From the IMG/VR virus record IMGVR_UViG_3300042338_000209, positions 1 to 50,569 of that record: DNA of 50,569 nucleotides. One strand, 5' to 3'. A model generated the notes under the pieces. The model saw only the letters and a list, made by a program, of their open reading frames with translations. It was not told where the DNA came from and ran no database searches. Origin of the DNA: a virus. This document shows, piece after piece, positions 26,877-35,513 of the stretch. The translations under genes and the position numbers were made by a program. Position 1 is the first letter of the stretch. The number at the start of each line of letters is the position of its first letter.

Positions 26877-29411
26877 TTATGCTACTGGCATTTTACCATA
26901 AGATTGTTCAATACTCAACAATGTGATGTTTATATTAGTTTCATTAAATAGGATACTCTCTAATTCATCACCACTAAAAAATGTTGGATTTCCAGTATAG
27001 TTAGGTCCTGAAGCTTGTCTACTAATGATTCTGTTAGTATTTTGAGATCCATTAGCAGAATTATAAACATCTTGAGTAGATGAAACACTTTCATTATTAG
27101 CAATAGCTAAATCTAATGTCCCGGCTGAAAATCTTAAATCTATTCCATAACCATATTTAGGATTAAATCCAGAATAACCTCCAAACAATAATTCAGAAGT
27201 TTCAGATAATGCTGAATTAGTAGTTGTATTGTATTTAACATCAATTACAATAACGCAATCATAATCTGTTCCATCATATTGTTTCTCAAAACTCAACTCT
27301 AAATCAACAAAAGAACCACAAGGTAAATCTCTAAGTGTAATTGATTTATTTGCTGTTACATTTTTAATTATAAATGGATCTATAAGACCTGTTGAATTTG
27401 CAGACGGTTCGTTAATTATAAAAGAAGCCTTTATTTTACTCCAATATTTATGAGTATCGTCTGCATATTTCCAATAATTATCGTTATCCAATGATAATGA
27501 TGTCGTTAGATTATAATTAGAGGTTGTTAAATTACCCTTATAAACAGGGAATGAAACAGATGAATCTTGCCAAGAGCATCCATTTGAATATGTTGAAGAT
27601 GAAAATTGAACAGTTAATGTTGTATTTGAACCTCCTGAATAACTAGCATTTGATACTACCCCATAAAACCAAGCTTGTGTAGTTGGATTATAAAAAGATA
27701 TTTGACTAGTATTTAAAAATGTAGTTACATCTCCTGATATTACAATACTATACTCTGTAGAACTATTAGCTGTCCCTAATGAAGCCTGCCAAACACATTT
27801 CTTAGAGCTATCATTAGTCATCAACTCATAAGTTGAAATCTCACTATCTGATGGGCTAAAGTCAGCAATCTGCTCTTGCAACGCTGTAACCTCAGCATCC
27901 AAAGCGTCTACTTGATCTTGTAATCCTGTGATATCACCGGTGTTAGTATTTACCTGAGTTTCAACACCACTCAAAGAGGATTCTAATGTAGATACAACAG
28001 AGTATAAACTTGGCTCTTCAGGGTCAAAGTTTTCAAAACCTGTCCATTCATTTAAAAGATTTACATTCTCTTCTAATCCATCAACTGTATTTTGAAGAGC
28101 ATCTACTTGAGCTGGAATACCAGTCAAATCCTCTAACAAGCTATTAATATTAACACCAATGTTGTTTACCCAAGTAGGACCAGTTTCTCCACATCCACAT
28201 CCATCATCACATCCACAATCGCAAGAACCTGAGCAAGAACCTGAACATCCGCATCCACAACTTGTATCGGTTTGCTTAACTACTGCAAAAATCTCAGCGA
28301 TATATCTTTCATAACCATTCTTATCTCCACAAGCCTGAGCCTCTTTAGCCATAGTGTATAACAACTGCACGTTGTCAACATATTGCTGCAATGGGCTAAC
28401 GGTAGATGACTTTAAATAAGAGATGTGGCGATCTTTAAGCTTAGTCAAACAACTTGACAAGCCACACATATTACTAGTGCAACTAACATTGAACTCTTTA
28501 ACAACAGAAGATGAATTAGTCAAAATCAATCCATCAGCCTGAGTCTGAGAGGTGTTCAAAGCTAATTTAGCACTCCAAGTACCTGTAGCCAATGTATCAA
28601 TATAAACATAAGATACGTTATTAGCAATTACAGGATTCTCATCGTTATATCCAGGATTAGGAGATTGAGTAAAGTCTAATCCGTTAGGGTAGAAAATGGT
28701 AAAAGTGCTGCTATCTACAACAGTGCCGGTTGGGTAGGTTGTAGTGTTCTCAAATGTGATATTTCCGTAAGGAGTCGATGTGCAGTCGTAGTTAGCGGAA
28801 ACACAAGGTGTAACAGTAGTAGCACAAGCAGTGTAAGTGTAAGTTTTATTTTCCAATATACTAACCTCAACACTAGAAGTAAACAATGCTGTATTATCTG
28901 AACCAGTTGTAAATGGAGTTCCTGTAACAGTAATTACTGTAGAAGAACCACTCATCGAAATAGTTTCGATTGTATAAGTACCATCATTTGCAGGAGTTGT
29001 ACAATCAGATAATGTAAAAGCGTTACCAACAGCCCAAAGATTAGTCAAATTAACATTTGGGATAACTATTTCGTTTTCCGCTGCAAAGTTAATAAACTGA
29101 TTATTTGCTATGTTGTTAGTAAACGTATAGTAGTTGCTATAATCAAAAACATAATTACCTTGAGCAATAGACGTACCTCCAATTAATGTTGGCAAGTTAA
29201 ACTGAGTAGAAACTCTTGGATTTGCATTAGCTGCAATCAAAGGAGTACCAATACTAAGGAAATTGAAAACAGAAGTATTTCCAGGGCCTAGTAAGCTCCC
29301 TAAACCGATAACAGTAACACCAGAAGGAACCTCAGTATTGTAGTTAGTTAAGTCCTTAACGTATGTCTTTTTTGAAGCACAATCAAAATAAAGACGAATA
29401 TCTATTGCCAT
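26877..29411 (-). CDS. Cys-rich fibre-like structural protein (844 aa)
   Basis: I chose the ATG at 29411 (MAIDIRLYFDCASKKTYVKD). A terminator-like hairpin at 29441-29472 would lie inside the longer frame that starts at 29453. Residues 1-~330 are Thr/Asn-rich beta domains. At ~383-408 lies a cluster of nine Cys in about 25 residues (CGCGC, two SGSC, then DCGC and DGCGC). Heptad-rich coiled coils follow (QVDALQNTVDGLEENVNLLN; then LQDQVDALDAEVTALQEQI), and then a C-terminal beta domain that is markedly more AT-rich. The order beta head, Cys knob, trimeric coiled coil, beta tip suggests a capsid decoration or head fibre. It lies among head/neck genes. Confidence 0.6.
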   Translation of the reverse strand: MAIDIRLYFDCASKKTYVKDLTNYNTEVPSGVTVIGLGSLLGPGNTSVFNFLSIGTPLIAANANPRVSTQFNLPTLIGGTSIAQGNYVFDYSNYYTFTNNIANNQFINFAAENEIVIPNVNLTNLWAVGNAFTLSDCTTPANDGTYTIETISMSGSSTVITVTGTPFTTGSDNTALFTSSVEVSILENKTYTYTACATTVTPCVSANYDCTSTPYGNITFENTTTYPTGTVVDSSTFTIFYPNGLDFTQSPNPGYNDENPVIANNVSYVYIDTLATGTWSAKLALNTSQTQADGLILTNSSSVVKEFNVSCTSNMCGLSSCLTKLKDRHISYLKSSTVSPLQQYVDNVQLLYTMAKEAQACGDKNGYERYIAEIFAVVKQTDTSCGCGCSGSCSGSCDCGCDDGCGCGETGPTWVNNIGVNINSLLEDLTGIPAQVDALQNTVDGLEENVNLLNEWTGFENFDPEEPSLYSVVSTLESSLSGVETQVNTNTGDITGLQDQVDALDAEVTALQEQIADFSPSDSEISTYELMTNDSSKKCVWQASLGTANSSTEYSIVISGDVTTFLNTSQISFYNPTTQAWFYGVVSNASYSGGSNTTLTVQFSSSTYSNGCSWQDSSVSFPVYKGNLTTSNYNLTTSLSLDNDNYWKYADDTHKYWSKIKASFIINEPSANSTGLIDPFIIKNVTANKSITLRDLPCGSFVDLELSFEKQYDGTDYDCVIVIDVKYNTTTNSALSETSELLFGGYSGFNPKYGYGIDLRFSAGTLDLAIANNESVSSTQDVYNSANGSQNTNRIISRQASGPNYTGNPTFFSGDELESILFNETNINITLLSIEQSYGKMPVA

Positions 29412-29440
29412 AAAAAATGAAGATTTAAAGACAAAAATAG

Positions 29441-29472
29441 AAAAAGGGAGCAAGATTTCCTACCCCCTTTTT
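29441..29472 (-). terminator. Hairpin terminator after the 314-aa gene
   Basis: On the minus strand AAAAAGGG pairs with CCCTTTTT across a 16-nt loop, and a T-rich run follows. It lies between the stop of the 314-aa gene (29492) and the start of the Cys-rich fibre-like gene (29411). It would reduce readthrough from the capsid segment. Confidence 0.55.
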
Positions 29473-29491
29473 ACACTTTTTTTAATTAGTT

Positions 29492-30436
29492 TTATTTCAA
29501 CAAACCTTGTACTGTTTTCAAGGCTTCTGAGTCATTTGAAACGAACTCAACAAGGTTGAACAACTTCTCCTCATTGGACTCACCTTCGATATCACATAGA
29601 TACTTTGGCTTTCCAGGAGCTTTGATTCTCCACTTGTTTACACTCTCGTCTTCAAACAACTTCAAGTTTTCAACAGCACTAGCTACCAAATTCTTGATTT
29701 GAGTCAATCCAACGACAGCTTCTACCGTAGTTCCTTTTTCAGGCTTAAATTGAGATTTCAATGATTCGTAAGTCTTTACGTTACTTGAAGATGAAGACAA
29801 ACTGTCAAATAATGCAATACGGTCAACCTTCTCTTCACCTCTTAGTGTAATGTTCATCTTAGAAGCAATTTCCTTAACAAGTTCGTAAGAGATACGAGTT
29901 TCTTCAATTAGGATCTCATCTTCTAATACACGTCTAGACTTAATATTATCATACTTAGACTCTACCTGAGCCGCAGGGATAATAAATTCAAATTTAGCTT
30001 TAGGATTCTTATTTGGACAGTCGTTATTAACAAAGTTACCAGAATAGAACCAAAAGAAGATTAGCTTTTCTAAATCCACCATTGGTTTTAGCATAGTATC
30101 AGAACCAATAATAATTATTGAAGATGCCCATTTAGGTTCACCATTTCTAATAACAGGAGCTTTATCTGAAAATTTTATTTCAGTTTTAAAACCGTTATTC
30201 ATTTCATAACCAGTTGCAGATATAGGTTTAGGTTGTGGAGATTTTAATCTTCTACCTACCGATACGTCTCCACCTGGTCGAAAAACATCAACATAAAATT
30301 TAGCTGATTGAATAAAATCAATTTTAATTGGGAGTGGATTCTCCTTACGGAAGAATGTTGGGAACTTTTCTTGCAAGATTTCAATGTGTTCTTGCAAATC
30401 TTCACGCTCTAAGCGTATGCCATCTCTGTAGATCAT
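29492..30436 (-). CDS. Post-capsid hypothetical structural protein (314 aa)
   Basis: The 314-aa protein (MIYRDGIRLEREDLQEHIEI...) is soluble, with a mixed alpha/beta N-terminal part and a charged helical middle (SRRVLEDEILIEETRISYEL). Its C-terminal part reads KWRIKAPGKPKYLCDIEGES. It sits directly after the major capsid gene and is bounded by terminator-like hairpins on both sides, so it may be made in large amounts. A head-associated or auxiliary capsid role is likely from context only; I recognise no domain. Confidence 0.55.
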   Translation of the reverse strand: MIYRDGIRLEREDLQEHIEILQEKFPTFFRKENPLPIKIDFIQSAKFYVDVFRPGGDVSVGRRLKSPQPKPISATGYEMNNGFKTEIKFSDKAPVIRNGEPKWASSIIIIGSDTMLKPMVDLEKLIFFWFYSGNFVNNDCPNKNPKAKFEFIIPAAQVESKYDNIKSRRVLEDEILIEETRISYELVKEIASKMNITLRGEEKVDRIALFDSLSSSSSNVKTYESLKSQFKPEKGTTVEAVVGLTQIKNLVASAVENLKLFEDESVNKWRIKAPGKPKYLCDIEGESNEEKLFNLVEFVSNDSEALKTVQGLLK

Positions 30437-30471
30437 ATTACTTTATTTTTGTTTTTGTTTTTTAAAAGATT

Positions 30472-30501
30472 AAAAGAGGGAGTTTTCAGGCTCCCCCTTT
30501 T
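30472..30501 (-). terminator. Hairpin terminator after the major capsid gene
   Basis: On the minus strand GGGAG and CTCCC form a stem across the 8-nt loop CCTGAAAA. It is extended by AAAAG/CTTTT beyond one mismatch and followed by TCTTTTA. It starts 16 bp past the capsid gene stop and precedes the next start at 30436. It probably protects or limits the abundant capsid mRNA. Confidence 0.65.
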
Positions 30502-30516
30502 TAATTATCAGAACTA

Positions 30517-31941
30517 TTATCCTTCGATAGGAGTCAAGAAACCACACTGCTCGATTTTGAACCAGTCGAAACCGAAGTGAGTCAACATATAGATAACATA
30601 GTTATCGTTTGGTCCAAGTCTGCGAGGAGAAGCAGCTCCGTCATCCCATACTTTCATGAAACGATCTTCACCGTCCATTGACTTGTAGATCAACTCAACT
30701 GTGTTACGCAACAAACCAGAAGCGTCAGCTTGCTTTTCAGCAGGCATAACAAATCCCATATCTTGGAAAGCACTTCCTGTAGTTCCGAACAAAGTAGGAT
30801 CGTAAGACAAGTCAAATGATTTTACGTTCAAGTTCTTACCGTTCAAAGTCAAGGTAGAGAAAGCGAAAGTAGACATCATGGTTTCAAAGTCTTGGTTGTC
30901 ACCGAAGATTACTTTAGCAGACTCTTGACGAGTAGAAGCAATGTTAGTGTTAGCCAAGAAGTTTGTGTTACCAGAGCTGATGTTTTGTTCAAAAGACTCA
31001 TACAAGTTTTTAGAGAACAAACCAATCAAATCGTTACCAGTCCAGTTAGCTTTCATACCAGCGATCATAGTATACAAAGTTTCAACATCAAAACCATTAG
31101 TATCCCATGAAGCAGGAACGGCACGTTGATCAAATGTATCAACCATACCTTGAGCGTAAGTACTGTTATCAACATTTCCGATTGAAGGAGCAGGAATAGC
31201 AGTAGGACTGTAAGATTTACCCAAAATCATAGCACCAACCAATCCCAACAAGTGACGGTATTCGTGTTGTGCAAACAAGTGTGAGTGGAAACCTTTCAAA
31301 GTCTTACCATCGTCCATCATTACAGGATAGATTTTGTCAGTCAAAGCATCACCAGTAATCTTAGCTGAAGTCTTGTGACGTTGCATTGGAGCATAGAAAC
31401 GAGTCCAGTAAGTAGCCTTAGCGTTTGGTTGAGCAGTATCCTCATCCCAAGCAGATGAATAGATAGCTAACACAGTGTTATTAGCAATAGTGATAGAACC
31501 TCCTGCGATTGGGGCAGCAGTAATAGTGTAAGTAGAAGTTGGATTAGCTCCTGGTGTTACATTAATTACTTTCAATCTTTGGTCCAAGTTAGCCATGTTA
31601 ATCAACAAGTCACCTGCAACAACGAATGGATTCAAAGCATCAGCAGAACTGTCACCTTGAACAACAAGATTAACACTAGTTCCAGTACCTCCAGTAAGAA
31701 CTGTTACAGATTGATTGTAACGATCTTCTTCAAAGTGGAAAGAACCGTTAGAGTTATTAACAACACGTTTAGCACCTTGAGCAATCAAAAGATTCAAGAT
31801 GTCCAAACCTTGTCCACCAAAACGCTTAAACAGTTTAGTAGAAACATCGGGTGGAAGAGCATCAATAGATGATAAAATCTGATGCTGTGGATATGAAGCA
31901 GGTCCTGTAGCATATCCTTGAGGCAATGAAGTAAAAGCCAT
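30517..31941 (-). CDS. Major capsid protein (474 aa)
   Basis: The 474-aa protein is placed as in most tailed phages: after terminase, portal and a scaffold-like gene, and before the neck genes. It has a polar N-arm (MAFTSLPQGYATGPASYPQH), a helix with LDILNLLIAQGAKRVVNN, alternating beta segments, and a C-terminal part ending NDNYVIYMLTHFGFDWFKIE. The length and order match crAss-like and related HK97-fold capsid proteins, although the fold cannot be proved by eye. Codon use is more uniform and GC-richer than in the fibre genes, as expected for a highly expressed gene. A hairpin terminator follows. Confidence 0.8.
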   Translation of the reverse strand: MAFTSLPQGYATGPASYPQHQILSSIDALPPDVSTKLFKRFGGQGLDILNLLIAQGAKRVVNNSNGSFHFEEDRYNQSVTVLTGGTGTSVNLVVQGDSSADALNPFVVAGDLLINMANLDQRLKVINVTPGANPTSTYTITAAPIAGGSITIANNTVLAIYSSAWDEDTAQPNAKATYWTRFYAPMQRHKTSAKITGDALTDKIYPVMMDDGKTLKGFHSHLFAQHEYRHLLGLVGAMILGKSYSPTAIPAPSIGNVDNSTYAQGMVDTFDQRAVPASWDTNGFDVETLYTMIAGMKANWTGNDLIGLFSKNLYESFEQNISSGNTNFLANTNIASTRQESAKVIFGDNQDFETMMSTFAFSTLTLNGKNLNVKSFDLSYDPTLFGTTGSAFQDMGFVMPAEKQADASGLLRNTVELIYKSMDGEDRFMKVWDDGAASPRRLGPNDNYVIYMLTHFGFDWFKIEQCGFLTPIEG

Positions 31942-31972
31942 TTTTTTAAATTTTTAAAGTTATTTTTTAGGT

Positions 31973-33151
31973 TTATTTTATACCTAAGAACGCCTTAGTA
32001 GCATCTAAGTGAGGACTGGTTTTAGGTCCTTGAGCAGGTGCATCTTGTCGGTTCACCACTTGGCCTCCATTGTGTACTCTCTGTACCTCTGCCTCTCGGA
32101 TTCTTCCCTCAGCAGACTTAATGGCTTCCTTTATGATATTAGTCCTATTGTCTAACCATACCCGGTTTTCTAGAACTTTCATAACCGTCTTAATACCATC
32201 CTCGTCAGGATTTAAACTGCCCACAATTCCTCGAACTTCGGGAAGTAACTTATTTAGATCATCTTTGCTAACCGCATAATCTAAAGTTACTTCACCAACG
32301 TTCTCAAGATCGACCTTCACCGGAATTGACTTTAACTTAGATCCCATGTCATTTAACACGTTATCCCAAGTAGCCATTCGTTGAGTCATCACTTGCTCCT
32401 GTTGGGTTCTTTGGTTTTGCAAATATCCAAAGTAATCTTGTTTTGTATCAAACTCTTGACGTTTTGTTTCAATAGTTTTTAACGTCTTCTGTAGTTCAAC
32501 ACGCATTTTCACTGGCATTTCATCCAATGAGTCGTATGTTGTGTCTACATCAATATTGTTTTTATCTGCAACGTATTGCATCAAATTGTTCAATCCTAAG
32601 TTAGCTAAGTCTGGATCGCTCAACACTTCCATAATTGCCAAAGCCTTTACAGGATTGGTTTTCAACTCATCGTTACTTGTGGCAAGAATGGTTGATGCAA
32701 TACTCAAGTCGCTGATACCTGTGTTCTTAACAAAGTTATTCAAACGATTAATAGTGTCGTTAGCAAAAGGATTCTGAACATCGTTCAAGTAAGGCATGAT
32801 TGGGTCATACTCCTTATACTTCTGAACTAGTGGCTCATATTCTCTAGCTTTGCTAATCAAAGACTTTAACTCGTCATAAGACTGAACACCGAACTCTTCT
32901 AAGTTCAAAGAAGAACCCTGAGTCTCTACTGGAGCAGGTGGAATAGTGTTACTATCATCTCCTGCTAGTTGTTGAATTTCTTGTGCTGAAACTTGTTGTG
33001 GAGGTAAACCATCGTCTCCAGTTGAGATAGCAGGAGGTTGGTTGTTAACCTCAAGCTTCATAGCCTCATCTCTTAGTTGATTGTCTGACCAACCATCAAC
33101 CATTGCTCTCGCCTGCAAATCCGCAGGGATAATTAAATCATTGTTTTCCAT
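31973..33151 (-). CDS. Capsid scaffolding protein candidate (392 aa)
   Basis: It sits between portal and capsid genes, the usual place for a scaffold. The protein is acidic and helical. The N-terminus is disordered and Pro/Gln-rich (NNQPPAISTGDDGLPPQQVS). The centre has charged helices (YDELKSLISKAREYEPLVQK; then LQKTLKTIETKRQEFDTKQD). The C-terminus is a disordered tail ending HLDATKAFLGIK. Such composition is typical of tailed-phage scaffolds. No protease motif is visible, so it is probably not a head-maturation protease fusion. Confidence 0.65.
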   Translation of the reverse strand: MENNDLIIPADLQARAMVDGWSDNQLRDEAMKLEVNNQPPAISTGDDGLPPQQVSAQEIQQLAGDDSNTIPPAPVETQGSSLNLEEFGVQSYDELKSLISKAREYEPLVQKYKEYDPIMPYLNDVQNPFANDTINRLNNFVKNTGISDLSIASTILATSNDELKTNPVKALAIMEVLSDPDLANLGLNNLMQYVADKNNIDVDTTYDSLDEMPVKMRVELQKTLKTIETKRQEFDTKQDYFGYLQNQRTQQEQVMTQRMATWDNVLNDMGSKLKSIPVKVDLENVGEVTLDYAVSKDDLNKLLPEVRGIVGSLNPDEDGIKTVMKVLENRVWLDNRTNIIKEAIKSAEGRIREAEVQRVHNGGQVVNRQDAPAQGPKTSPHLDATKAFLGIK

Positions 33152-33170
33152 AGCCTATTTATTTTTTGTT

Positions 33171-35477
33171 TTATAAATTCCCTGATATCTCCACGTTCTT
33201 CTGCTTCTCTAAAGTACCTTCTTGTGCAAGCTCTGCCATTCTGTGGTTGTGCTTAATCTCTTCCAACAACGCCTTTTGTTGGTACTCAGTCATAATAGAA
33301 GCCTGCTTCATTTGCTCTAACGCCTGTTGTGCAGCAGCCTTAGCCTCAGCAGCTTGTTGTGCCGCCTGTGCCTGAACTTGAGCGTTCATTTCTTGCTGTT
33401 GCATAGCCTCCTCCATCTTGATCTTACGCTGACGTTCTTCTGCGATAGTCATATACCAAGCAGCAAACTCATCGTTATCCTTCTCAAGTTCTTTCTCAAT
33501 GAACAAGTAGTCAGCTAATGTAATACCAATAACTCCGTTCTTACCAGCTTGCATTGATTGTAACGCAGCTTGAAGAATCTGGCTCTTACGAGTATTAGTT
33601 GGAGTAGATAGCAACTTAATTCCAATTTGCTCTAAAGTCAAATCTTCAAATGCATCTAAAGAACTAACCTTTTCTTCTCCTAATAACTGAGCATAATACT
33701 TATGAACCTCCTTGTCAAAACGCATATTAGTACGAGTCTTTAGGATAGCCTTCTTAGCAGCCTTTTCCTTCAATCGCATGATAGCCTTCTTCAAAGGATA
33801 TAGAGCGTGATTAGTAGCGTCAACCTCCATCTCACTGATACCTAAACCTTTCTCAGAAGGAGTTGTAGGCATAGCAGCCATAGTTGGTGTGATACCAGCT
33901 AAGTCCATGATACGATTCATGTCATCCTGCCAACAAGTTAACCACTCCTCTAATTGAGGACCGATACCACCTGGAAGCTCTTGGATAGGCATATTGCTAC
34001 CCTTATTGAGAACGTCTGTTTTAGAGTTGATGAACTGATTACCGGTCTGTCTACGGATACGAACAAGTTCTAACGGACTCATTGTACCCATACCCATATC
34101 CATGTTAGACAATAAGCCGATATCAACAACGATACCCTTTGGAGCAGCAGCCCACTTAGCAGCCTGCAATTTAATCCAAGTAAGCATCAAAGAATCCAAG
34201 TGTGGTTTCCATCTTTCAACGATAGACTTTCCTGTAACTCTTTCAAATACATAAGATAAAACTGCGTTACCACGAGAGTCTCTCATGATATTCTTTTGCA
34301 ATCCGTAGTCGTAAACAAACTTAGTTCCAAGGATATACTTACCCTCATATACGTTCTGAACACATGTAACGTCTGTCTTTCTCATCCTTCCGTCAGCGTA
34401 TGGCTTCTTAATATTACCAAACTCTTCCTCTTGGAATACAACCTTTCCGTCTTTAGTTTCACGCTTAGTGAAGTACTCATAGTCATTAGCACGATATTCA
34501 AAGTGCAATACTTCTACTGAGAAGTCTTCCCAAACGTATCTACCTGTCACAGGATCCTTTCTATTGAAATTAAAATCCTTGACAGTGTAACCTTGTGTTT
34601 CGTAGAAAATCCTTGCCAAGTTCTCAAGATCCTGAGGAGTAGCCCCAAGCTCCAATAACTTATCTTTAATATCTGTAATTCTAACACGTTGGATATGACC
34701 AGCAAATGATGGTTCACCTTCTTCATCTTCATCAATATAAGCTGTAACAAATCCAGCAGGGTTGATATACCTCATTCGTGTAACACCATCCTTATCTGCA
34801 TACACCTGACTAACAGCGAAGTTATTTTGAACTAAAGACTCGATAGTTCTCAATCTAATCTTGTCCCAGTCGCTAATATCAAATGTATGCTTTGCAATAT
34901 CCTCCATTGCGTTCTCAAGAGGTAACTTAAACCCTTGATACTTTTCGTACATTTCAAGCTCAGTCTCATCCTGAGGAGTCCAAGGAAGAACTACCTTCTT
35001 CAATCCCAATTCTTCTCTCAATGGATTTAGAAGCTTCTCTTCATAATACATTCTCCACTTTCTCTTCTGCTTTTCAAAATTAGAAGTTGGGGTAAGAGAC
35101 TCGCACTTTATCTTAAAGTCAGACGCACTCAATACAGATTTAATAACTGCAAGATACTTTGGAGCAGGGCTAACAATGTCATAATTAACATTAGTGTAAG
35201 CCTTACGAGCATACTGAGTCATTCTGTTTACAGGAGAGTTCTTGTCATTCTGAACACCCAAAAACCAGTCACGGTATGGAGCAGAACTTTGTCTACCCTC
35301 TCCGTAGTCTGTCATCATTTGGAACCAGCCTGTAGCTGTCTGACCGTACAACGTCCTTCCGTTATACCAACGTGAATATATAGCCTGAGCTACCTGGGTT
35401 ATGTAACTCAACGATTGTTTTTCTTCCTTTGGAATTCTATCTGAAGGAAAAGAAATTATTGGCGTAAACTTCAACAT
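33171..35477 (-). CDS. Portal protein (768 aa)
   Basis: This is the dodecameric ring at the capsid vertex through which DNA enters and leaves. The start ATG at 35477 (MLKFTPIISFPSDRI) is preferred over the in-frame TTG upstream. Residues ~30-130 have portal-like features (RKAYTNVNYDIVSPAPKYLA; SALSASDFKIK). The centre has SYVFERVTGKSIVERWKPHL and KLQAAKWAAAPKGIVVDIGL. The C-terminal ~100 residues are a Gln/Ala/Glu coiled coil (MEEAMQQQEMNAQVQAQAAQ). Length and order directly after the terminase match crAss-like portals (about 760-810 aa). The sequence TATATTTG sits just before the start. Confidence 0.78.
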   Translation of the reverse strand: MLKFTPIISFPSDRIPKEEKQSLSYITQVAQAIYSRWYNGRTLYGQTATGWFQMMTDYGEGRQSSAPYRDWFLGVQNDKNSPVNRMTQYARKAYTNVNYDIVSPAPKYLAVIKSVLSASDFKIKCESLTPTSNFEKQKRKWRMYYEEKLLNPLREELGLKKVVLPWTPQDETELEMYEKYQGFKLPLENAMEDIAKHTFDISDWDKIRLRTIESLVQNNFAVSQVYADKDGVTRMRYINPAGFVTAYIDEDEEGEPSFAGHIQRVRITDIKDKLLELGATPQDLENLARIFYETQGYTVKDFNFNRKDPVTGRYVWEDFSVEVLHFEYRANDYEYFTKRETKDGKVVFQEEEFGNIKKPYADGRMRKTDVTCVQNVYEGKYILGTKFVYDYGLQKNIMRDSRGNAVLSYVFERVTGKSIVERWKPHLDSLMLTWIKLQAAKWAAAPKGIVVDIGLLSNMDMGMGTMSPLELVRIRRQTGNQFINSKTDVLNKGSNMPIQELPGGIGPQLEEWLTCWQDDMNRIMDLAGITPTMAAMPTTPSEKGLGISEMEVDATNHALYPLKKAIMRLKEKAAKKAILKTRTNMRFDKEVHKYYAQLLGEEKVSSLDAFEDLTLEQIGIKLLSTPTNTRKSQILQAALQSMQAGKNGVIGITLADYLFIEKELEKDNDEFAAWYMTIAEERQRKIKMEEAMQQQEMNAQVQAQAAQQAAEAKAAAQQALEQMKQASIMTEYQQKALLEEIKHNHRMAELAQEGTLEKQKNVEISGNL

Positions 35478-35513
35478 CAAATGCAAATATAAAAAATGTG
35501 AGCTATTTAATTA

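Noticed and set aside
29411-29453. 14-residue N-terminal extension of the Cys-rich fibre-like gene
   Set aside because: The extension would place the start inside a terminator-like hairpin; MAIDIRLYFD at 29411 is a better start.
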